Shown here: positions 16,598 through 24,222 of the stretch, piece by piece
How the letters are laid out: each line of letters opens with the position of its first letter
Position numbering within the stretch: position 1 is the first letter of the stretch
Source: CAIWHR01 sp963823215
GTDB taxonomy: Bacteria; Pseudomonadota; Gammaproteobacteria; Burkholderiales; Casimicrobiaceae
Reading direction: 5' to 3'
Length of the DNA stretch: 64,000 nt
Assembly (NCBI GenBank): GCA_963823215.1
Contig: CAWGKT010000019.1
Location: 92,421 to 156,420, forward strand
Notes under the pieces: generated by a model
What the model saw: only the letters and a program-made list of their open reading frames with translations
Database searches by the model: none
Told to the model about the DNA's origin: nothing
Program-made: the position numbers and the translations under genes

Positions 16598-17872
16598 ATG
16601 GAGCTGGTTACCGACTCGAAGGCGATCGATTTCAACAGCCTGCGCTTTCTCGTGGTCGACGACGACCGCGACCAGCGCTACCTGATCTCGCGGACGCTGG
16701 CCGGCATGGGCACGGCGCGCATCGTCGAGGCGCCGTCGGGACACGATGCGCTCGCCCTCCTCGATCGTGCCAGAGACGCGGTCGACATCGTCGTGACCGA
16801 TCTCCAGATGCCGCAGATGGACGGCATGGAGCTCGTCCGCCGCATCGGCGAGCGCAAGCTTTCCGTGGCGGTGATCCTGGTCAGCGGGCTCGACGGCGTT
16901 CTGCTGGCCTCCGCGGCGACGATGGCGCAGGCCTACGGCGTGCGCGTCATCGGCACCATCGAGAAGCCGGCGACACGCGCCAAGTTTCATTCGGTGCTGG
17001 CCCATTTCCGCGCCCCGGTGGCCGAGACCTCGGCCGAGGCCGGCGCCACCTTCGCGCCGACGGTGCAGGACGTCCTCGGCGGCATCTCCGTGGGCCAGAT
17101 CGAACCATTCTTCCAGGCGGTCATCGAGCTCGGGAGCGGGAAGGTGGTCGGCGCCGAAGCGCTGGGACGATGGCGGCATCCGACGCGAGGCATCGTCGGG
17201 CCGGACGTATTCCTGCCGCCGCTGGCGCGCGCCGGTTATCTCGACGAGCTGTCGTGGATCATGCTGTCGATGTCGGCGATGGAGGCGGGGCTCTGGTGCC
17301 GCGCCAATCTGAAATTGACGGTATCGGTCAACGTTTCCGCGACCTCGCTGGCCGATCCCGGGTATGCGGATGCGGTGACCCAGATCGTGACCGGGCACGG
17401 GCTCGATCCGTCGGAGATGATTATCGAGCTCACGGAAACCGAGGCCATCCTGAACATCGCAGCCGCTCTCGAGAACCTGACGCGACTGCGAATCCGGGGC
17501 TTCGGGCTCGCGATCGACGACTACGGCGTCGGCTACTCGTCGATGCAGGCGCTGTCGCGGATGCCCTTCACCGAAATCAAGATCGACCGCTCGTTCGTAT
17601 CGGCGGCCGCAAGCGACCCCAAGTATCGCCTGATGATCGAGCACACGGTGGCGGTGGCGCACCGGCTCGGCCTCAAGACCGTGGCCGAGGGCGTGGAGAC
17701 GCGCGCGGAATGCGAGTTGCTGGCGAGTCTGGGGTGCGACCGAATCCAGGGCTATCTCGTCTCCAAGCCGGTGGAAGGAAGCGGTTTCCTGCGCTGGATG
17801 CTCGACCGCCGCGCGAAGTTCGGACCGGAAGCCTTCAATTGCCAGCCTGAACCCAGGCGCTTCGGCACCTGA
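16598..17872 (+). CDS. REC-EAL response regulator, c-di-GMP phosphodiesterase
   Basis: A 424-residue protein from the ATG at 16598. A receiver domain covers about residues 12-130, with the acidic pair VVDDDRDQR, phospho-acceptor Asp in IVVTDLQMPQMDGMEL and a conserved Lys in TIEKPA. The EAL domain follows at about 165-410 and keeps the catalytic set: EALGRW, Asn in VSVNVSA, Glu in IIELTETE, IDDYGVGYSS, Lys in EIKIDRSFV, VAEGVET and IQGYLVSKP. It should hydrolyse c-di-GMP under phosphorylation control. No histidine kinase gene is adjacent, so it is an orphan regulator here. It converges on efp. Confidence 0.88.
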   Translation: MELVTDSKAIDFNSLRFLVVDDDRDQRYLISRTLAGMGTARIVEAPSGHDALALLDRARDAVDIVVTDLQMPQMDGMELVRRIGERKLSVAVILVSGLDGVLLASAATMAQAYGVRVIGTIEKPATRAKFHSVLAHFRAPVAETSAEAGATFAPTVQDVLGGISVGQIEPFFQAVIELGSGKVVGAEALGRWRHPTRGIVGPDVFLPPLARAGYLDELSWIMLSMSAMEAGLWCRANLKLTVSVNVSATSLADPGYADAVTQIVTGHGLDPSEMIIELTETEAILNIAAALENLTRLRIRGFGLAIDDYGVGYSSMQALSRMPFTEIKIDRSFVSAAASDPKYRLMIEHTVAVAHRLGLKTVAEGVETRAECELLASLGCDRIQGYLVSKPVEGSGFLRWMLDRRAKFGPEAFNCQPEPRRFGT

Positions 17873-17947
17873 AAGGCAAGGCGACCCGTCGGTCGGTGCA
17901 TGCAGGCGGGGAATTCCTGCCGGCAGCTACCGTTGCGCGCCGCCCTG

Positions 17948-18502
17948 CTACACGCGGCGGCGGTACTCGCCGTTGCGCGTGTCGATCTCGATGCGGTCGC
18001 CGGTGGTGACGAACAGCGGAACCTGGATCTCGACGCCGTTGGCGAGCTTCGCCGGCTTCATCACCTTGCCGGACGTGTCGCCCTTCACCGCCGGCTCCGT
18101 GTATTTCACTTCGCGCACGACGGAGTTCGGCAGCTCGACGGAGATCGCCTTGCCTTCGTAGAAGGTGAGCTCGCAGGCGAGCCCGTCCTCGAGGTAGTGG
18201 ATCGCGTCGCCGAGGTTGTCCGCCTCGACCTCGTGCTGGTTGTACTCGTTGTCCATGAACACGTAGAGCGGGTCGGCGAAGTAGGAATACGTCACCTCCT
18301 TGCGCTCGAGCTGGACCACGTCGAACTTCTCGTCGGCGCGGTACACCGTCTCCGTGCCCGAGTCGGACAGGAGGTTCTTGAGCTTCATCTTGACGACCGA
18401 AGCGTTGCGGCCGGATTTCGTGAACTCGGCCTTCTGGACGACCATCGGGTCCTTCCCGACCATGATCACGTTGCCGGCGCGGATTTCCTGGGCAATTTTC
18501 AT
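17948..18502 (-). CDS. efp: elongation factor P
   Basis: A 184-residue translation factor that relieves ribosome stalling at polyproline. The three-barrel EF-P sequence is complete, from MKIAQEIRAGNVIMVG to TRNGEYRRRV. The tip loop reads KSGRN with arginine at position 32, so this is the type rhamnosylated by EarP rather than beta-lysylated at Lys34. The earP gene lies directly upstream in the same orientation, with only 46 bp between. The ATG at 18502 is used; a TTG one codon earlier is also open. Confidence 0.97.
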   Translation of the reverse strand: MKIAQEIRAGNVIMVGKDPMVVQKAEFTKSGRNASVVKMKLKNLLSDSGTETVYRADEKFDVVQLERKEVTYSYFADPLYVFMDNEYNQHEVEADNLGDAIHYLEDGLACELTFYEGKAISVELPNSVVREVKYTEPAVKGDTSGKVMKPAKLANGVEIQVPLFVTTGDRIEIDTRNGEYRRRV

Positions 18503-18548
18503 CAAAGCACCTGTATTGCGATAAGGGGTTGATTCGGAAAACTTTTAA

Positions 18549-19703
18549 TTATACCTGAAATGCGGCGGCTTTGACCAGCCCGGCCGTGAGGTCGGGTACC
18601 AAGGCAAGCTGCGCCGCCCACGCGTCCGCATGTGTCTCCAGAAGGGAGCGGGCGGCCAGAAAATCCAGCCACGCCACGTCAACCGACACGGCGTCCGGCG
18701 CCCCGTTCCATGCGCGCCAGAATCGCCTCAGCGCGGCCGCCGGTTCCGGCGCGAGAGCGGCGACATGACATTCGACGAAGGCGTCGAGCTTGCGCCAGTG
18801 CGCGCCGTCGGTCTGCGGGTAGATGTGCCACGCGAAAGGACGCGCCGCCCACTGCGCGCGGATGAACGAATCCTCGCCGCGGACGAAGTTGACGGTCGAC
18901 AGCCAGAGCAGGCGGTCGTAGTTTTCCTGCGCGACGAAGGGGATCGCATGCAGCGCCAGGCGGCCACGCCGAAACGGATGCCCGGGGCGCGGCATGTTGC
19001 CACCGGTCCAGGCGTCGAGTGCGCCAGCCGCCACGCCATCGGGCACGAGGCAGGCCACCGGAGCATCGCCATCGGCCCATGCGTCGAGGAGAGCGGGCAA
19101 TCGCGGATTCGGGTAGCAGAACAGCGACACGCGGATTTCGTCCGGTGCCGCCGGCGGAACCTGGAGCGACGACCACAGGACCCGCCGGGCGGCGCTGTCG
19201 CGCCGGAATGCATCGCGCGCCGCGAAGAGGTCGCGCTCGCGGATGAGCCCGCCGGTCCCGGCCGTGAAGCCGGGGAACCAGAAGCGGCGCGGCAGCGGCA
19301 GCCGCGGATGCGGCGACGGGAGTCCGTGCGATCCATCGACCCACGTCTCCGCGCTCAGGTATTCGAGGATGAACCACGCCGGCGCGGTGGCCGCACGCGT
19401 CATCGCCGCGACATAGCTCCCCGGAAGGCCGCAGCCAAAGGCCTCGATGACGACGTCGGCGGTCGGCGTTTGCGCAAAGGGTTCCGCCCAGCGCCGCACG
19501 GTCACGCCTGCCACCTGCTGGAGGTCGCGCGCCGGATCGATGCCGGGCGCGATCCGCGCGAGCGCGCGAAGGTCGTCCTGCCACAGTGTCACGTCCTGCC
19601 CGTGCTCGGCCACGAGCTGCCGCGCGAGTCGCCAGCAGACGCCCGCATCGCCGTAGTTGTCGACGATCCGGCCGAAAATGTCCCAGCGGCGGGGTGTGGG
19701 CAT
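18549..19703 (-). CDS. earP: EF-P arginine rhamnosyltransferase EarP
   Basis: A 384-residue GT-B glycosyltransferase (formerly DUF2331) that moves rhamnose from dTDP-rhamnose to Arg32 of EF-P. The N-terminus WDIFGRIVDNYGDAGVCWRL holds the two catalytic aspartates (here D15 and D19). The C-terminal half has RGEDSFIRAQW, with the conserved Glu that contacts the nucleotide sugar. The start at 19703 (MPTPRRWDIF) is set by family alignment; the open frame runs on to 19922, but that part only translates the tandem repeat. Transcription runs earP to efp, matching the known pairing of enzyme and substrate. Confidence 0.95.
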   Translation of the reverse strand: MPTPRRWDIFGRIVDNYGDAGVCWRLARQLVAEHGQDVTLWQDDLRALARIAPGIDPARDLQQVAGVTVRRWAEPFAQTPTADVVIEAFGCGLPGSYVAAMTRAATAPAWFILEYLSAETWVDGSHGLPSPHPRLPLPRRFWFPGFTAGTGGLIRERDLFAARDAFRRDSAARRVLWSSLQVPPAAPDEIRVSLFCYPNPRLPALLDAWADGDAPVACLVPDGVAAGALDAWTGGNMPRPGHPFRRGRLALHAIPFVAQENYDRLLWLSTVNFVRGEDSFIRAQWAARPFAWHIYPQTDGAHWRKLDAFVECHVAALAPEPAAALRRFWRAWNGAPDAVSVDVAWLDFLAARSLLETHADAWAAQLALVPDLTAGLVKAAAFQV

Positions 19704-19776
19704 GAGGGGTGGGCGGCTCGTCGCCCCTGCCATTATCGCGCGCCGGCGCACGGCGACGGGCATAATGGCTGCCCAT

Positions 19777-19896
19777 GAGCCCGCCGGGCCGTCCCAAGGG
19801 CGAATACCGGAGTGCGCAGCACGAAGGTACTCAAGCGAGCCCGCCGGGCCGTCCCAAGGGCAAATACCGGAGTGCGCAGCGCGAAGGTACTCCAAT
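19777..19896 (+). repeat. two tandem 60-bp dispersed-repeat units at a gene start
   Basis: Two head-to-tail copies with an exact 60-bp period (19777-19836, 19837-19896) differing at only a few positions. Each unit contains GCCCGCCGGGCCGTCCCAAG, ATACCGGAGTGCGCAGC and GAAGGTACTC. The second unit ends on the ATG at 19895 and provides GAAGG as its ribosome binding site. In that frame the units translate as SPPGRPKGEYRSAQHEGTQ and SPPGRPKGKYRSAQREGTP. A degenerate single copy is at 10434-10495, and the head of the unit is related to the inverted repeats at 21566 and 52486. Confidence 0.85.
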
Positions 19897-20569
19897 GACC
19901 GCCGCAACCCCCGAGCGCGCAATGACGATCGACGTCATTTCCGACGTCGTCTGCCCGTGGTGCCTCATCGGACGCCGTCGGCTGGGCGAAGCGCTTGCCT
20001 TGTTCGCGGCACGCGCACCACGCGTGCGCCCGGTCGTGAGCTGGCACCCGTTCCAGCTCAATCCGGATCTGCCCCGCGAGGGCATTGATCGCCGTTCCTA
20101 CCTCGAAGCGAAGTTCGGCGGCCGGGAGCGTGCCGACGAGATCTACGCGCGCGTCCGCGCCGCGGGGAAGTCGGTCGGCATCGAGTTCGCGTTCGACCGG
20201 ATCGACCGCCAGCCCAACACGCTCGACGCGCATCGGCTGATATCGTGGGCGCAGGCACGCGGCAGTCCGGAGGAGCTGGTCGAGCGGCTGTTTCGCGCGT
20301 ATTTCCTCGATGGGCGCTACATTGGCGACCGCGGAGTGCTCGCGGCCATCGCGGGCGAAGCGGGACTTCCCGCCGACGCGGCGCGCGCGTATCTCGATTC
20401 GGGCGAAGGCGCCGACACCGTCGCGGCAATGGATCGGCGCGTCCGCGAGCTTGGCGTGACCGGTGTGCCGTTCTTCATTTTCGGCGGCCGGGTGGCGGTT
20501 TCCGGCGCGCAGGAGGCTCCGGCGCTGGTCGCGGCAATGGAGCAGGCGATCGAAGCCGACGGCGTTTGA
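19895..20569 (+). CDS. FrnE-like DsbA-family oxidoreductase
   Basis: A 224-residue thioredoxin-fold protein without a signal peptide, so cytoplasmic. It opens with IDVISDVVCPWCLIGRRRL, where CPWC is the redox-active site, and ends with the cis-proline region TGVPFFIFGGRVAVSGAQ. This is the FrnE/2-hydroxychromene-2-carboxylate-isomerase-like branch, linked to disulfide exchange or polyketide-like isomerisations; the substrate is unknown. The ATG at 19895 is the last codon of a dispersed repeat; an alternative ATG at 19922 gives MTIDVISD, which may be the original start. Confidence 0.88.
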   Translation: MTAATPERAMTIDVISDVVCPWCLIGRRRLGEALALFAARAPRVRPVVSWHPFQLNPDLPREGIDRRSYLEAKFGGRERADEIYARVRAAGKSVGIEFAFDRIDRQPNTLDAHRLISWAQARGSPEELVERLFRAYFLDGRYIGDRGVLAAIAGEAGLPADAARAYLDSGEGADTVAAMDRRVRELGVTGVPFFIFGGRVAVSGAQEAPALVAAMEQAIEADGV

Positions 20570-20633
20570 CAGGCGTCAACGACGGAGGCGCCTGCGCCGG
20601 CGATGATGGCTCAGCTGCCCCGATACGGAGGAT

Positions 20634-21515
20634 ATGATGCGCGCCGTGCGCCGGATGGCGTACCTGTCGATCGCGACGTCGCTCGCGACGATCGTCCTGA
20701 AGTTCGGTGCGTACTTCCTGACCGGGTCGGTGAGCCTGTGGTCGGACGCGCTGGAGTCGCTCGTCAACCTCGCGGCAGGCGTGGTCGCGCTGGGCGCGCT
20801 GATGGTGGCGGAGCGACCCGCCGACGACAAGCACGCGTTCGGCCACGACAAGGCCGAATACTTCTCGAGCGGCGTCGAAGGCGCGCTGATCCTCGTGGCA
20901 GCGGTGTCGATCATCTGGTCGGCGGTCCACCGCCTGATCGATCCCGAGCCGCTCGCGCGACTCGGGCCCGGCCTCGTCGTCGCGTTCCTGGCTGGCGTGG
21001 CGAATTTCGTCGCCGCGCGGATCATGCTGAAGGTCGCGCGGCAGCACGACAGCATCACGATCGAGGCCGACGCGAAGCACCTCCTGACCGACGTCTGGAC
21101 TTCCGTCGGGATCATCGGCGGACTGCTCGTCGTGATGGCGATGCCGCAATGGGCGATCCTCGACTCGCTGATGGCGATCGCCGTCGGCATCCACATCATC
21201 GTCACGGGCGTGAGCCTCCTGCGGCGCTCGGCCGACGGGTTGATGGACGCCGCATTGCCGGCGGCGGAGGTGAAGCGCGCCGAAACGCTGATCCGCGCGG
21301 AGATGCCTGAGGGGTCGAGCTTTCACGCGCTGCGCACGCGCAAGGCCGGGGCGCGGCGCTTCCTCGAGTTCCACATTCTCGTGCCCGGCGCCATGAGCGT
21401 CCTGGATTCGCACGCGCTGTGCGACCGGATCGAGGCGGCGCTGACGGCCCACCTGGCCAAGGCTCAGGTGACCATTCACGTCGAACCCAAGGAGACACAG
21501 GAGCCGCATTCCTGA
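20634..21515 (+). CDS. cation diffusion facilitator (CDF) transporter
   Basis: A 293-residue inner-membrane antiporter with six predicted helices and a C-terminal cytoplasmic domain. GGAGG lies just before ATGATG. The TM5 metal-site motif HxxxD is present in DAKHLLTDVW. The TM2 pair of aspartates found in FieF/YiiP (DxxxD) reads E and N in SDALESLVNLAAG, a variant seen in many CDF proteins, so the metal cannot be fixed as zinc or iron. The C-terminal part (HALRTRKAGARRFLEFHILV, then DSHALCDRIE) is the usual dimerisation domain. No metal-responsive regulator adjoins it. Confidence 0.9.
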   Translation: MMRAVRRMAYLSIATSLATIVLKFGAYFLTGSVSLWSDALESLVNLAAGVVALGALMVAERPADDKHAFGHDKAEYFSSGVEGALILVAAVSIIWSAVHRLIDPEPLARLGPGLVVAFLAGVANFVAARIMLKVARQHDSITIEADAKHLLTDVWTSVGIIGGLLVVMAMPQWAILDSLMAIAVGIHIIVTGVSLLRRSADGLMDAALPAAEVKRAETLIRAEMPEGSSFHALRTRKAGARRFLEFHILVPGAMSVLDSHALCDRIEAALTAHLAKAQVTIHVEPKETQEPHS

Positions 21516-21517
21516 GT

Positions 21518-21595
21518 TGAACGGCCCCCTCGCTCACCACGTTCGCTGCCCCCAGAGGAGGGTGCAGTGCCCTTCGGGCGGCCGGGCGGGCACTG
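21518..21595. repeat. dispersed inverted repeat, copy A
   Basis: A 78-bp element between the CDF gene and the end of the GH15 gene. Its core, 21566-21594, is a 29-bp palindrome-like block with AGTGCCC and GGGCACT at its ends, identical to 52486-52514. The flanking part (TGAACGGCCCCC, GTTCGCTGCCCC) also matches copy B. It sits where two genes converge and could act as a bidirectional stem-loop. Confidence 0.8.
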
Positions 21596-21599
21596 CGGG

Positions 21600-23392
21600 T
21601 CAGACGGCGGCGTCCCACGGCGTCGACAGTTTGATCGCGGTGGTGATCAGGCCGACCATGCTGTAGGTCTGCACGAAGTTTCCCCACAGCTCGCCGGATT
21701 TGGGATCGACATGCTCGGCGAGCAGGCCGTGCGCATTGCGGCAGGCCAGGAGACGCTCGAACAGCGTGCGCGCCTCGTCGCGGCGCCCGAGCGCGGCGAG
21801 CGCGTTTGCGTACCAGAAGGAGCACACGACGAATGCGTTCTCCGGCACGCCGAAATCGTCCCGCTCGAGGTAACGAAACACGAAGTCGCCCCGTATCAGT
21901 TCCCGTTCGATCGCGCGCACCGTCTGGCCGAATCGGGGGTCCTCGGGCCGCAGGTAGCCCAGGTCGGCCAGCAGGAGCAGGCTGGCATCCAGCGTGGCAC
22001 CGTCGGCGGTTCCGACGAACGATCGACGCGCCTCGCTCCAGCAACGCTCGTCGATGAAGCGCCGGATGCGGTCGGCTCCGCTGCGCCATGCACGGGCCCG
22101 ATCCTCGATCCCGAGCCGGGCCGCAATGCGCGAAAGCCGGTCGCAGGCCGCCCAGCACATCACGCTCGAAAAGGTGTGCACGCGCATGCTCTGGCGCAAT
22201 TCCCACAGCCCCGCGTCTGGCTGGTCGAAGACGGCGAGCGCCCGTCGGCCGAGGGGTTCGAGCCGCTCGAACAGCGTGACGTCGCCGCGCTTCACCAGCC
22301 GTTCGTCGAAGAACACGTGGGTGGCGGCGAGAACCGCCGAGCCGTAGACATCGTGCTGCACCTGCCGGTAGGCGTCGTTGCCGATCCGCACCGGCCCCAT
22401 GCCGCGATAGCCGGGCAGCGATGTCACGATCTCCTCGTGGAGGGCAAAATCGCCGTTGATTCGATACACGGGCTGCAACGATTCGCCGCTGGTCGGCCAC
22501 AATGCCGGAGATGTAGCCGAGATAACCCTCCATGGTTTCGGTCGCGCCCAGCCGATTCAGCGCATCGACGACGAAATAGCCGTCCCGAAGCCAGCAGTAG
22601 CGGTAGTCCCAGTTGCGCGACGACCCGGCGGCCTCAGGGACCGACGTTGTCATTGCCGCGACGACAGCCCCGGTGTCATCGTAGGCGTTCTGCTGCAGCG
22701 TGATCGCCGCACGAATGACTGCGGCTTGCCATTCGAACGGTATGGCGAGCCGGCGAACCCAGTCGCGCCAGTACTTGATCGTCTCCTCGACAAATCTGCG
22801 GCCGACCTCGTCCACGGCGCTCGGCACGGTTTCGTCGGGCCCGAGCAGCAACGTGAGGGCGTCGCCCAGGAAGAACGGCCGTTCCTCCAGAATGGCCGTC
22901 AGCGACGCGTTGGTCGTCAGCCGCAGCGTCACTGCCGGCATGACGTAGCGGATGTGGCTGCTGCCTAAGGTGATGGCAGGGTGCGCGCGGCCGTAACCCG
23001 CGGCCGGCCGCAGCCGAATGACGATGCGCGGGCTGCCGCTCACGCGGCGGACCGTGCGGACATGGGTCATGGGGCGGAACACGCGCCCGTGCTGGATGAA
23101 CCGGGGCACGCAGTCGGTGATCTCGATCGTCGCGCCCGCCCGATCGAACAGCCGTGTTACGAGGACGGCCGTGTTCCGGGCAATAGGACTGCTCGGCGTG
23201 CGAAAAGTCGAGGAGCTCGACGGCGTAGATGCCGCGCTCATCCCCGGGCGGTGCATTGTCGAGCAGTGCGCAGAACGTCGCATCGCCGTCGAAACGGGGG
23301 AAGCACCCCCATACGATCGCTCCGTGCGAATCCACCAGCAGCCCGATGGCACCGTTGCCGATCAGTGCGAGTTCGAGATTACGCGGCATCAT
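21600..23392 (-). CDS. GH15 glycoside hydrolase (glucoamylase/trehalase type), frame-broken
   Basis: About 595 residues once the breaks are bridged. N-terminus at 23392/23389 (MMPRNLELALIGNGAIGLLV, GGGAG upstream). The frame changes near 23180 and again near 22500. Family landmarks are all present: RNWDYRYCWLRDG, WELRQSMRVHTFSSV with the general-acid Glu, ENAFVVCSFWYANALAALGR, and near the end SGELWGNFVQTYSMVGLI. GH15 enzymes invert alpha-glucosidic bonds; members beside otsAB act on glucans or trehalose. The start overlaps the end of otsB by about 10 bases, so the order otsA-otsB-GH15 is an operon. Because conservation continues across each break, I treat these as sequence errors. Confidence 0.8.
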
Positions 23393-24222
23393 CGCTCCCA
23401 TCTTTGACGGCGACGGCGGGCACGAGCGCCGCGAGCCAGCAGCGCACGGCGGCGACATCCGGCAGGCGGAAGTGCGCATTCGTCCGGCCACGACCGACCT
23501 TCACCGCGCAACCGCCCGCGGTCGTCACCGCAGCGAAGCCATATTCGTCCGTCTGATCGTCGCCGACGAACACCGGACAGCCGGCCGGCAAACGGCGGCT
23601 CGTTCATGTATTCGAGGATCGCCGTGCCCTTGTCACGGCCGTCAGGCTTGATTTCGAGAATGCTCTTCCCGGGTTGCAGGCGCCACCCGGATTCGGACGC
23701 CAGCGCGGCCGTCATGTGGGCGCGCAGGGTGCGATGAACGAACGATGCGAGCCGGGGCGCCTGACGATAGTGCAATGCCAGGGTGGCCCCCTTGTCCTCG
23801 AGAAGAAGTCCGTCGTGTCGCGCGGCGAACTGAGCGAGAACGCGGCGCAGCCGCTCGAGCGTGGACAGCGACAGCAGATGTCGGTGCAGCGAACCGTCGG
23901 CACGGCGACGCTCCAGCCCGTGCTGGCCCGCGATCGGCAACGCCAGCCCGCGGAACAGGCGGTCAGCGTCGGCCATCGTGCGGCCGGTGATGAGCGCGAC
24001 CGCGCCGTGGAGGCTCTGCGCCAGTGCCGGCAGCAGCGCGGCAATGCCGGCGTCCACGCGCACGCGATCCGGGGTGGGCGCAAGCTCGAGCAAGGTGCCG
24101 TCGATGTCGAGGAAGAGCGCGCAATCGGCGCCGAGCGCGGGGGGCGGACCCGGACGCGACGACCGCGGGCGTCCCGCCGCAGCCGCGCGGGTGATCGTCG
24201 CCGGTGCCCGGCTCTCAGCCAC
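23379..24222 (-). CDS. otsB: trehalose-6-phosphate phosphatase, one frameshift
   Basis: About 280 residues of a HAD-superfamily phosphatase that turns trehalose 6-phosphate into trehalose. Motif I is LFLDIDGTLLELAP with nucleophile and acid/base aspartates, motif II lies in VALITGRTMADAD, the motif III lysine is in GRDKGTAI, and motif IV is PVFVGDDQTDEYGFA. The reading frame shifts once near 23590, between EYMNEPPFAGR and PAGCPVFVGDD; an extra base there explains it. The start overlaps the end of otsA by about 8 bases, as expected for coupled translation. Confidence 0.88.

Noticed and set aside
19704..19922. N-terminal extension of EarP
   Set aside because: It only translates the tandem repeats on the minus strand; family alignment puts the start at 19703.
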